This document shows, in pieces, positions 1 to 11,460 of a stretch of DNA of 64,000 nucleotides. The notes beneath the pieces were generated by a model. It was not told the origin of the DNA and made no database searches. It saw nothing but the letters and a program-made list of their open reading frames with translations. Source of the DNA: Sarcocystis neurona (Eukaryota > Apicomplexa > Conoidasida > Eucoccidiorida > Sarcocystidae); NCBI GenBank assembly GCA_000727475.1, contig KL647313.1:360261-424260 (forward strand). Reading direction: 5' to 3'. The translations under genes and the position numbers were made by a program. The first letter of the stretch is position 1; each line of letters starts with the position of its first letter.

Positions 1-2053
1 CTTCTTCATGCGAATCCCTTTCGCTATTCCTCCTGCTTAAAGACGGAAACCCGTGGGACCCTTCCAAAAGTTCCCCTCCCGGAGACGACGTGTACGCGTG
101 TGTTGCTGTGCGTGCTGCTAATTCAGCTGGTAGATCTGTCGGTTCTGCCGCAGCAGCCGCACGCCATTCCGGCCGCTGTTCCTCCGTCGCAGGTGTCTCG
201 TCTCCTCTTTCTTGTAGCTTCTGTTTGCTGGTTTCTTCAGTAACCGCCCAGTCTTCGAGATTCTCCACCACGTGCTGGTGGTGTGGGTGCCTGTTGTTCT
301 CTCCCTCCTCCTGCCCTTCCTCTTCTCTGCTTGTCTCTTCTTCTGTCGCTTCATCCTTCTCTCCTCTCTCGTCTGTGTTTACTGCTGTCAAACGCTTGCC
401 ACGCCCTCGCTCGTTCGTCACCTCCTCTGCTGCTGTAGACGCCGCAGGAAAGGAAGCAGGCTGTGCGGCAGGGACGCCTTCTTCATCAGAAGAGGCGCCT
501 GCCTGGTCGGCAGCGACTCCAGCCACTTCCTCATCAAACGTTGATCGTGCGGCTGACGCCGGCGACAAAAATGCAGCCTCCGTATCCTCCTCAACGTTCC
601 CCCTGTCTTCAACTCCATGAGCAGTAACGTCCGTCTCTTCACTAGCAGAGTCAGTCTTCCCTGCGACAGGCGGACGAGAAGCAGTTGCGTTGTCGTCGGG
701 AGCGGCGGACTGCGTATTACGAGACTCTCTTTCGTCTAAGGAAGCCACACTCTTCCCACCTTCCGCAGTAGTAGCCGTTTCTTCCTCGTTGTTTGCTTTC
801 TCTCCACCGCCCGTATTATCAGCCTCTATGGTCTCGCTACTGTCGTCAAAAACTGTTTCTTCGTAGGAGTCAACAGCTGCGTTTTCCTCACTACTTACCT
901 CCCCTGCAGAAACGTCTATCTTTCCGCGTTCCGCAATGTTTGTTTCCGGCTCGGTGTCCGCAGCTATCCATTCGTCAAAGTTGTCCGTTGGTGCATCTCT
1001 TTCTTCAGCAGCAGACGTCTCCCCAGAGGCAGCTGTGTCCACAGCATGAGCTGCAGATGCTTCAACAGCCTCAGCGTCTGTCTCTCCGTTCAGAGCAGCA
1101 GTTCCCTCTACAGCCACATCACCTGCGTCTCGGCCAGAAACAGTGCGCTCGTCAACAGCAGCGACTGTGTCTTCGGCAGCAGCCGTTGTCTCGCCAGCAG
1201 GAGCGTCTGTTTCTTCAGCAGCGTCTCTCCGGCCGATGTCGTAGGTGCTTGCTTCTGCAGCAGAAGCGCCACCTCCGGCAACCTCAGCAGCACCGGCGAC
1301 TTCAGAAGTAGCTGCTACTGCTTCGTTAGTCGCATCACTGTCTGTATCTCTAGTAGTTCTTGCAGCGGCTGCTGGGTCCACCGCACCCCTCGCTGAAGAG
1401 CCGTCTGCCTCAGGCATATTTGCTTCGGCTACGGCAGCCGGCTGTTGCTCAGTAGCACCTGTAAACGACGTCTCCGTCTCCCGCTGCGACGTCTGCATGC
1501 GTGCCGCTTCAGACTCTCCCTTTTCGCTGGCGTTTACAGTGCTTTTCCTGTCGCTTCCCCCACGTTCTGCTCTGTCCTGGCGGCCTGCTGTGCCTGCGGG
1601 GCTAGCTGCTTCCCCTTCACCTTCTTCGTCACCAACGTCTTCTTGGGCTGCTTGCCGAGATTTTGGAGTTGTTCTGTTCAGCACGGGTTGCTGCTGTTGC
1701 ACGGGAGTGACTGTCTCCTGCATGTCCGTCCTCCTCGTGTTTTCATTTGCCTCCTGCTGAGCTTCTGGCTCATAGGTTGGACGCGTGTCTGTCTCGCCTT
1801 CCTCAAAGTCTCTTGAAGCTAACCAGCAGCATTGGCAGAAAAATAACCAAGAACAGCAGGAAATACACCGCAGCCGCAGGGCCAGGGGAGTAGCAGTCAC
1901 AGCCGCGCAACAAGAGCAGGTGCAACGGCAGTAACGCAGCTGCTGGAGCAATTCAACTCCGGACAGAACTGGCTGCAGCAACAGCACGAGAATAGCACGT
2001 GCGCGTTGGCCCGCCACAAGAACAGACGGCCAGCAGACAACGAAAAATTTCAT
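1..2053 (-). CDS. Partial acidic Ala/Glu/Thr/Asp-rich protein, unrecognised, 3' end beyond the window
   Basis: On the minus strand one frame is free of stops from an ATG at 2053 to the window edge, about 684 codons. The first ~75 residues are hydrophobic and Cys-rich, beginning MKFFVVCWPSVLVAG. After that the frame is strongly acidic and low in complexity, dominated by Ala, Glu, Thr, Ser, Asp and Gly with recurring AAEE, GETDA and ASGET-like words. Such a long open frame with so biased a composition is unlikely by chance. The plus-strand frames here look like its antisense. The true start is uncertain. A T-rich stretch ending in TTAG just before 1818 would be a fair splice acceptor, in which case the acidic part is an internal exon and the hydrophobic part is intron. 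If 2053 is the start, the N-terminus could be a signal peptide or anchor. I do not recognise a family. Secreted or surface-associated low-complexity coccidian proteins can look like this, but nothing here proves that role. Confidence 0.68.
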   Translation of the reverse strand, partial: MKFFVVCWPSVLVAGQRARAILVLLLQPVLSGVELLQQLRYCRCTCSCCAAVTATPLALRLRCISCCSWLFFCQCCWLASRDFEEGETDTRPTYEPEAQQEANENTRRTDMQETVTPVQQQQPVLNRTTPKSRQAAQEDVGDEEGEGEAASPAGTAGRQDRAERGGSDRKSTVNASEKGESEAARMQTSQRETETSFTGATEQQPAAVAEANMPEADGSSARGAVDPAAAARTTRDTDSDATNEAVAATSEVAGAAEVAGGGASAAEASTYDIGRRDAAEETDAPAGETTAAAEDTVAAVDERTVSGRDAGDVAVEGTAALNGETDAEAVEASAAHAVDTAASGETSAAEERDAPTDNFDEWIAADTEPETNIAERGKIDVSAGEVSSEENAAVDSYEETVFDDSSETIEADNTGGGEKANNEEETATTAEGGKSVASLDERESRNTQSAAPDDNATASRPPVAGKTDSASEETDVTAHGVEDRGNVEEDTEAAFLSPASAARSTFDEEVAGVAADQAGASSDEEGVPAAQPASFPAASTAAEEVTNERGRGKRLTAVNTDERGEKDEATEEETSREEEGQEEGENNRHPHHQHVVENLEDWAVTEETSKQKLQERGDETPATEEQRPEWRAAAAAEPTDLPAELAARTATHAYTSSPGGELLEGSHGFPSLSRRNSERDSHEE

Positions 2054-2319
2054 CGCCTTCTGGGATCGCGACGGCTGAAGCATACTAAACAAGCACGCCG
2101 GCCGGCTTCAGGCCGTCTGCGAGAGAGAAGAGTCGGTCGACAGCTGCTGCTTCTGATTCTCTACGTCCCAAAAAACCAACAACGAAGACAGCGGCTGTGT
2201 ACATGCAAGAGAGAAAATGAGGAATGACAAACCGCGCCAGGGGACGGCAGCAAAGGACAACAGCAGGCGTTATTAGCAAGCAAGCAACTGCTCTGTAGCC
2301 TCGTAGGCACGCAGCAAGC

Positions 2320-2960
2320 ACAACAGCTTGCACAAGCAGCAACAGCTAATCCAGCAGCAGAGCGGCAGCAGCAGCAGCCCCGGCAGCTGCAGCAGCGGAG
2401 CTAGCACGCGCAACAACAGCAGCAGCAGTGGAGCCAGAGCAGTCGCAGCAGGATTGCACCAACCACCAACCCCCCCCACCAACAACGAAGCTATCGGTCT
2501 GAAAGAGGAAGACTCGAGCGAGAACCACACAAAGACGTTATATACTACTACAAAGGGCCTGCTGAAGGAGAGGCAGAAGAGGCAGCCTCGTAGAAAGTGA
2601 CGAGCGGCAGCAGCAGCTGCACAGAAAAGCATCGACATGGGGGGGATGCAGCAGCAGCAAGACTCACCGAATATACACAGCAGCAACAGCAGCAGCAACG
2701 ACCCTTGGTGGGAGCGGCGTCCACAAGCAACAGAAGCATCAGACCCACGCGCACAAGCAACAGCAGCAGCAGCGGTACACAGAGGCAGGGCAGCAGGAGA
2801 GGCAGCAGTCGTACAGCAGCAGCAGTCGAGCTGCAGCAGGAGCAGAAGCAGCTGTAGCAGGTGCTCGCCCGGCGACGCTGCAGGAGTGACAGGACATGTG
2901 GCAGCGACAGCGCGGGCAGGCAAGAAGAACGAGTTGCAGCAGCAGAAGCGTAGCGTTTGT
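2320..2960. repeat. Degenerate CAG/CTG trinucleotide block
   Basis: About 640 bases consist largely of interrupted CAG/AGC units on the plus strand. Every frame yields homopolymer-like ORFs (Gln/Ser/Ala on plus, Leu/Cys/Ala on minus), so ORFs here are not evidence of a gene. It lies just upstream of the minus-strand acidic gene and could be its 5' untranslated or upstream exon sequence, but the sequence does not show which. Confidence 0.85.
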
Positions 2961-3060
2961 CTCGACTCCCCGCTCGTAGCCCAGTTGCAGAGGAGCAAAA
3001 CAAGAGAAAAGAATTTGGCTTGTCAATTCCTTTAGGATACAGAAGATAACCGCTTGCACG

Positions 3061-3600
3061 TGCCAGCACCTTTAGGCCTGCATATATATACATCCATGTA
3101 CGTAAGCTATACATACCTGCGAGCCGTATACGCAGTGAGTGACACAGATGTCGCGGTGCATACACACACATAAACAGGCGTTCTTACGTATGTGTGCCAA
3201 CGCACACGCGTTTCCCCACGATGCAGCAAATTTACACATACATACACTTGAATGCGAATACGTCCACATGCACGAGAGGGAGAACGCGTTACATGTACGA
3301 AATGTATGTATATACATGTATTACCGGGGCACACAAGTGGACACCGCGGAGTGAGCTGGTGCCTGCGCATCGATTCACGTGTCTGTATACACATGCATGA
3401 ACATGTACGAAGGGAAGGAAAAATTCACTCGGCAGCGCTTGGTACTTGTGGAACGGCAAACCTACCTGAGACTACTTACAGGGCAAGACAACACCTGAGC
3501 AAGTCGACATATATATATATATATATACATCCATACATATATATCCATACATCTATGTAGAAATTATATATAGATATGAATGGGAGGACGCATCTGTATA
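3061..3600. repeat. CATACA/ACGTATA-type microsatellite with a short (AT)n core
   Basis: This is a mixed microsatellite of CATACA, CACACA and TACGTA words, with a pure AT run at about 3508-3527 followed by CCATACAT repeats. The short ORFs here are Thr/Tyr/His/Cys-rich products of the repeat. No gene is visible. Confidence 0.8.
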
Positions 3601-6600
3601 TAAATATTCAGTTTTCTTGAAACGAGATATGCATAAAGGTCTGGTACGGATCGGCTGAAAGGCGGAGAGTCTCCCTTTATGTAGTTCCTTAGTAACAAGC
3701 GTCGCAGGCGCTACACTTCGCCCCAGAGCACACACGCGTCTAGGGGTAATATACATATACGGTTGTACACTCACATATACATAATGTAGATGTAGATGTT
3801 TCCCATGGCGATGGTGGTGCTTCTCTGATCGAGCACGGCCAACAGCGAAGCAGCAATTTTAAAGAAAACATGCCTTCTGTGGAACTGTTGCTCTTTCACA
3901 TGCAAAATATCTGGGCACACACACGCCGTTGGCGTTTAAACAAGTAGGTGGACGTACACAGCAGCTGCACGTTGGTGCCTACCCATCCCTTTCCAGGGGA
4001 AGCGTATACGGATAAATCTGCATACACGAGTGTATCCCTGCGATACGTCTGACGGAAGAAGCGTCAAAGTCCTATACTGCTATTACGACGACTACTACCA
4101 CTGCTACCAGGAGCGTGAACACTGCACGAATATCTAGGGATGGCCTACACATTTTGGCACTGCGACTGCTGCTGTTTCCCCGGCTGCGGACTCTTCGCGT
4201 TTGTGCCTTTACTTAGTGTGTGTGCGTATATATGCGCCTTCAAGACCTTCTCATAAGTCAGAGTCATCAGCTAACTGCTTGAAAAGCTGGTGAACGCTCC
4301 GTGCTACGGGCGAAACAGTGCACAGGTGGTCCAGGCTGCCGGGAACCCCCCTCCTCCCCTGACAGCGTCCTTCTAAAACGATGCGTCTGCGGCACGCGTG
4401 TTGCACCAGAGGTTGCCTGCGCGTCAAATGGGCAGGGCACTCGCGAAAAGTACTTGCTTCTAAAATTCATCCTGGTGCAGATCTACCGAGACTCTCTCAT
4501 CAGCTGGACTGGCAGTGTGCCTACGTTGACTCTACCGACGTCGTGGCGTGCGCCCAGGGTGAGGAAGGGACACGCACCGAGGACGCAGAAGGATTTCAGT
4601 AAAGTCAACAGTACTTCTCTGGTAGGTGCAAAGACGCCACACGAGAGAGACAGCAAGAGAGAGCAGATTACGAAATCGGCGCCACGACAAGTCTTAGATG
4701 AATGTGTTAGAACGGCACTGCAACCACGTGGCTTGCTCACGCAACTCCTCTCCGTAACAAGTGCACGCTGCTGCTGGTGACGGCGTCACGGGCACAACAA
4801 ACGCAGTCCAAGCGCTCTAGCAGAAGCACATCCCCTCATCGAGTAGACGCAGTGAAATGTATGCACCCCCAGCGTTGTCCAATCGCACTGCTTGAACGGG
4901 GAATCTTCTCCGTATCCCCATGACGCTTTCTACCAGCAAAATGAAATGCAGAACCAAAACGACGCTGTTGGCCTTTTCCACGTGTACCCCCGTGTGGAAG
5001 CGTGTACCTTCCGGGGGCGCGATACCTACAACGCCAGAACACTGTCCATACAGACATGGTGGCAGGAGCTTTACACAACGGATGCAGACGCCCACGCGTA
5101 GATTTTTCGCGGGAGAAGACGTTTTTCCTGCTGCACTCGGTTCCGTTCGAAACTGCACAGAAGTCCGGCGAAGATGAATTTTCGTCCCCGCGCAAGGCAC
5201 GCAGAAGGGACGGAACTACTGCGCAACGACTGAAGAATAGAAAAAACACTGCGGTAAATAAAAGTTGAAACCTATCCCACACAATTCCTGGTCTAGAGGT
5301 TCGCGGACGATGCACACACTGCGGCCCATGTACGAGACACGAGAAAGCTAGTCGAGTGTACAGACACCACGACCCGTGACCAGCTGATACTCCTGGAACC
5401 ACGTTCGTGTGTACAAACACCACAGGAAAGACGAGCACTAGACGGTGTGCATACGTAGGATCCAGAATCTTAGACTGTGTGTACCCCGGGAGGCAAAACG
5501 GAAACATCCGAGACGGACCTGACCAGCTGTAAACTCACTCGCTGGGCTCTCAGGAAATTCCATCAACTGGTGACTCGCAGCGAGGAAAACTTTTCTAGAT
5601 TCCGCCTGCGCTGCTGTGTATATAATGAATTGAGAGTGGGACCGCATCGGCTGGACAGCAAAGATTTCCGCGCCAGTATGCTGTCGCTTCTGCAGCAAGT
5701 CCACTTGACGTGTCCTTGCAGCAGCATGCGGCGCGCCATACACCCTCACGTATGCTTCATTACACAGACACGTGCCCATCCATACACATTTATGCCTTTG
5801 TGCAGATGTAAGTATACGTTTGTGCGCGTATGCATGCGTCTGTACATACATATAAAGAGAGAGACAGCGGGGCAGGGGGAGGCCGAGTTAGCCACCAGAA
5901 AAAGAGATACACGTAGAACAAAACATCTAAGAACACATACGCGCGTATGTGAACATGGAAACTTGTCAATCTAGCTAGCTACGGATTTCTCATACTATAT
6001 ACCCATCTCCATCTCTTTCATAAATATCGCGACGTTCGAATAGACAGCCTCTGCTTCGACAGACGGGTAGGACGCCGAAGAATGAAGCGCAATGCAGAAG
6101 GAAATCAAGACACACGTGGGCAGATTCTCGACAGTCGCCTTAATGTCACACACTTGTACGTATATGTAGGTCTCTGCGCGCGTACGTATACACACGTGTG
6201 CGTGGCGTACATATAGGCGAAAAAACGCAGGATGCGAGATGAAAGAGGGAGAATACGAGACGGGGAAAACAAACCATCCCCGTCATATTCGCGCTCTAGG
6301 TGCATGTAGAGCACGCGCGGATACGTACATTCGGAGCGTGGCCAAAAGGAGAGACGAGACATGCAGAAAGAAAATACTAACACCGTTCTGATGCCACTGC
6401 GTCCCCGCCTTGGTGTGTGCAGTGCGCACGCACGAGTCCGTACGCAGCAGTACGTATGTCCGCACGTCCACACGACTTTTGCAAATATATCCGCAAGTGC
6501 CGTCGAGTTGCCTTTCCTCGGCTCGAGTCTTGCTGTGAGCTAGGCACGGAACGTGCCACCAGAGAACTCTACGTGTTCCCCACAAAAGTCCGAATACAAG

Positions 6601-9600
6601 GAAAAGTTCCATATGTGTCCACACATTAACGTATTTCACACACAGCTTGCGCACGTCCTTCTACTACGTCGTCGTATGTTCACAAATAAAATGCAAAGAA
6701 ATGTGCGCGTATTATCACGCAGATCAGAGTCACAGATAGACTATGATATAAACAAATATGTCGGCAGAGCGACACCAGGTTTCCTCACGTCGGTCTCCTC
6801 CGCCCCTTTTACAGGTGCATCATGCGGACGTCCAGAGAGAGACACAGGCGAGAAAGAGGCACGGGTGTGACAGCGTAGCAGCAGCGGCAGCGGCAGTCTG
6901 AGTGGAGCACTAGCAGAATGAACCTGTGTTTCTCTCAAACATGGAAGAAGTTGAAGAGGTTATGAGACTGCCCGCTTCACAAACGACAAACAAGTGCAGC
7001 AGCGTGAGAACCTACGCGAGACAGGCGAAGCGTCCACGGCGTCAAGCGACGGCTGGACAAAATCTGGAGCAGCCGACGCAGCAGCAAAGAAATCTGCAAC
7101 AAGACAAAAAAACAGGAAATGTGGATGGCAGGGAATTGTATGACACGCTCCAAGCATTTTCTTCTCCTGCATTCATTTTGAGCTCTCTTCCTATTGATAA
7201 ATACACCTGCGTTCACATACGGACGCAGGTATATATATATATGTGTAGGCGGGGAGGTCCACTGACACCGGCGTACGTACAGGTGTAAAGGTCGAGTTGC
7301 TTGCCGCCTGTATTCCTCCTCCTCTGCTTGGATATGCAAACCGATACGTAGAAGAATGCCTAGGTCTTTGCCTGCACTTTCCTCTTTGTGTCTCTCACTG
7401 TCTCTCCATGCATGTAGGAGACCGCATGCCTTTGTACGCCCGCAATGGGAAGGAGTTATACAATCTCCCATCTATACATATACACATATATGCATTTCCT
7501 CATGTAGAAACACCCACAGAGCAGCTGTAAACACTGAGCGAGGGAAAGAGAGAGAGACAGAGAGCAAGAAAGGACAAGACCTCTCTGTGTTTTTAAACAA
7601 GTACGGATGCATACAAATGCGACTACATGTATTCATATCTGTAGGGATGCAAATATAGCAGCAGCCGCACGGATGACGGACCGCTAAAGCAGACGATGTA
7701 TAAATACGTACACTTAGTCCTCCGGCGACAGGCGCTACACGCGAGCCTTAGTTACACACGCGTGTATCTATGGTGGTACGCCCTCGCCGCTATACGTATG
7801 TATACATTTATTCATGTAGAGGCGTTTAATAAAATGACGAGAAATGTGGGAGTTGCACCAGCAAAGGAGCGGGTAAGTGTAGCAGTGGCTATAGCGGCGG
7901 CGGCGCCCAGCGGGACACACAGCAGCGGAGAGAGGCAACGACAGCAAAGAGCGGCACCATCGAGAGGCAGCCTCCGCGGCGCCGCACCGAAGAAGCAGCA
8001 GCTAGCGAAGCCAGCAGGAGCCCACGCGCAACCGAAGAAAAGAAGCGGCAACACCGAAAGACGGTAAAAGAATACGGAAGCGGCTGCTGCCGAAGAAAAA
8101 GAGAGAGGACGTAGCGGAGAGGGCACGGGAGCGGAGCGATGCAGCATATGTCGCAGCGCTGACAGTGTGGGGTTAGGCAGCAGAAACCCAGAAGACAGCG
8201 GGCTATGCTGAGAGAGACACAAGCGGCAACATTACCCCAAGAATGAAAAGCAACTCATTCTGGACACACGAGGAGACGAAGGGCCTTCCGCGGACGAGAG
8301 AACGGTGAAAAAGACGTGTGCACTAGTAGGAACGCGCAAACGCCTAAGTGTGCGCACACCTCGGAATCTCACAGCGGATAAGCATCGCTACCTGTACGTA
8401 GATGCCGTCAGACAGAAGGAGACAACAACACTGTAATTACCACGCGTAATACTGACAACACATATCGAGGTGCCACAGAGATAGATATATATATATGTAT
8501 ATATATATAAGTACGCGTGTACGCACAAATTATCTCAGCGAGATGCCTACCAACGTGTAGGCAGGTATATACCGAGAGAGGTAGAGGTAGTGACTGATGC
8601 ACAACTTCCTGTTACACATTTATGTGTATGGTCGGACATACACATTCATTCACACATGTGCGTAAATCGCAGTAGATGTGGATCGAGAGATATGTACGTA
8701 AGTTCGCATGTAGGTGTCTACTCTTTCTCGTACACGAGGACTTGTGCACGCGCTAGACACAGATATTCGTATAGACGGATACGAACTAGAAACCCGATTG
8801 TGTGCACACTAAAATTTACGTACGAAGACATGCTAGTGGATAGGCAGCGACACCGTGCAGACACACACAAAAATACACACGCAGAGGAAGGGACGTGTAA
8901 AGATACGGAATACAGTACAGTAAAAAGCCATGTAGACACCGTGAGAGCCGCGGAAATCTACGCCCCTACACACATTTGTACCTATGTATTCGTCGGACTC
9001 GTCTGTTTGTAACTCTCTTCACTGTCTCTATGTGTGTGGTCCTCCGCAGCGAAAACATTGCATCGTGTTGATTTCACCAAGCAAGTCTTGTTGTGCTGCG
9101 GATTTCACGACCAGATGGAGATGACTGTGGACTCCGTCTTTCTCGCAGTACTAACGTTCACCTCTTTCTCTATTTGTCGCTACACATACGTCTATACACG
9201 GACAGCTGTGTCTCGACGTCGTTCATTTTACTTCACAAACATGTGTGTATCTCTCTGTGTCGATACATTGACCAGTTTTAGTGGAGAGACACAAACTTGA
9301 TGACCTTACTTATTTTGTTGTGGACTGTTGCGGCCGGCGGAGACGGGGAAGAGAGGGACAGGCTCGCCAGCAGAAAGGATTCACGGGGTGGTAGCAGCAG
9401 CAGCAGAACCGCCAGCAGCACTACCCGGTAAGAAAACGACGAAGCGAGAACAAGGGAGGAAGAATAAACGGGCAAATGCAACGAAGTGCAAAAGGGAAGA
9501 TGGGTAGGAAGGCAAGGAAGAAAAGATGGGGTGAAGCACGTCGAGCGCTTCATTTTGACTGCGGCTACGGCAGGAGCATCGGAAAAATGAACTGGTGTTT

Positions 9601-11460
9601 GATTCGCGTCCACAGCAAACAATTCTAACCTTCCTCTCTCCTACATCCAGCCCGACTCTCGCGTGTTGCTACCGTTGTTGCAACACGACTAGAAAAACAC
9701 CCACACTCACAGGATATACGGTGATATTTCCGATCCGTCCACGCTCACACTCGAGCAGAGGGTAGCATGACGAAAGGGAGACGAAGAAGCAGAAGGGGGA
9801 ACGGAGAAAAGGGAGAGAGAGACCGGAAAAAGGGAAATGTAAATGGCAAAAAGGAACGTGGGAGAGGAAGGGTAATATGCAGAGAACAGCAGCTCATTGC
9901 TAATCCTCTCTTGCACACTTGTGCACACAGGAATTTTCTTTCGCCGGACGCTTGTGTGAGTGTGTAAAAGTATTTCTCCGTCTGCGTACGCATCGAGTGC
10001 CACCGCTAACGTACGAGGAGACACATGAAGTCCAGCACGCACGCGTATGTATATAAATATATATATATATATATATCGCAGGACCACCTGTAGCAGGAAT
10101 GAGACGTCCTGCTTTCCCGACTACAAGGTGAAGGACAAAACGTAAAAAATAGCGGGCTGATATCTTTACCCCCGACAGATCTCACGTATAGACGCACACT
10201 CCCCCTTACAGAGACACACATAATTGTGCACACGCATAAATATATATACCTATACCACGTACGCGCGTGCGTTTGGAGGTTCGTCTGCATAGGTAGACAT
10301 AGATGTGCATTCGCGTATGTTCAGCGGGCAGACTTTTTTAGAGATCGCGTGTGTGCGGGGGCCACACGCATATAGGGCACTGGTACGAGAAACGGAAGAT
10401 GTGCTAGAGGAGATGAAGCGGAACCGGAAAAACCATATGAAGAGGAGGAGGAGGGGAAGGGAACTGCGTTTGTGGACACAGATATGTCTTCTTCAACACG
10501 CAGAACCGTTCGACGTGTTACAGAAATAGCGACGGCAGGTAAACATTCACAGGACCTCTTCAGAGAGACAGCTGAAGAGATCTGGGGATACAGGGACCAA
10601 AATTGTAAATGTTTATGTGCAGAGCGATACGAACATTGAAGGAAACGCATATCTGTGCGTTAGTGTACGTATGATGTGTTCGCAGGCACCATGGTACGCG
10701 GATGGTTGTAGATCCACAGCTTCGCGAGAGGTAGTTTTGCCTATGTGTTTGCACAACGCTAGTGCTTCCTCCTACGGGGACTACACGAGTATGTGATGAC
10801 CGTGAGTCATTCGCTGTCTTATTGTTCCGCTGCTGTACGTACACCGCGGGGCACTGCAAATGTTCCTGTCACCTTCAGGGACGACACATACATGCCTGCA
10901 GGCCCTTCTGCGTGCCCAGGTGAGTGAAATTTGCGAAAAGAGGTACGTGTGTATACAATTGTGGAAAATTGATCGTAAACTCCACAGGTGCATAATCCTA
11001 CGTATGACTTTCACCGGGAAGCGCCGATCTTCTGGATCCTACAAGCATATATATATCACCTGCGTACGCTTGTATTACCCCCTCCAGTTGTCTCGATGCT
11101 CCTGATGTGTGAATACGTGCATGATTATGTTACATCCTCTGGCTCTCTCCCTGCTTCTAATGTATACATATATGTTATATTTATATACGTATACTACTGT
11201 GTGCACGTAAACGTATGTACGTACACGGCCCACTCGGTGCCTCTCTTCTTCCATGTACACAACTCTCCTTACGCCTATAGGGTTATTTCTTCTATACAAG
11301 CAAGGATGCGTGCATTTCACGGTAGAGAATGTGTGGAGTGTACGCACCTGTACTCCACAGTTGCGGGAGCAGCGCTTGTCTTCTGTTAACTACGCCTGCG
11401 CTACACGTGTGTCCCAGTCCGTTCGACCAATCGCAGAATTACGAAATTGTGGCCTATAAG
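3601..11460. other. Stretch without a recognised gene
   Basis: I see no family motif or consistent exon chain on either strand. The DNA alternates between balanced-composition sequence and short TA, CA and GT microsatellites, for example at 7210-7240, 8482-8512 and 10046-10077. The longest ORFs, such as 4836-5507 on minus and 4301-4780 on plus, are Cys/Arg/Ser-rich, lack splice context and match nothing I recognise. Exons of an unknown gene could be hidden here. Confidence 0.5.
10046..10077. repeat. (TA)n microsatellite
   Basis: This is a short run of almost uninterrupted TA dinucleotides between GTATGTATATAA and CGCAGG. It is typical of the many TA runs in this window. Confidence 0.9.

Noticed and set aside
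2273..3171. Minus-strand ORFs of 207-241 codons
   Set aside because: They are Leu/Cys/Ala products of the CTG tract in several overlapping frames at once, with no motif.
4836..5507. 223-codon minus-strand ORF
   Set aside because: Composition is Cys/Arg/Ser-rich as expected by chance, with overlapping ORFs on the other strand and no motif or splice context.
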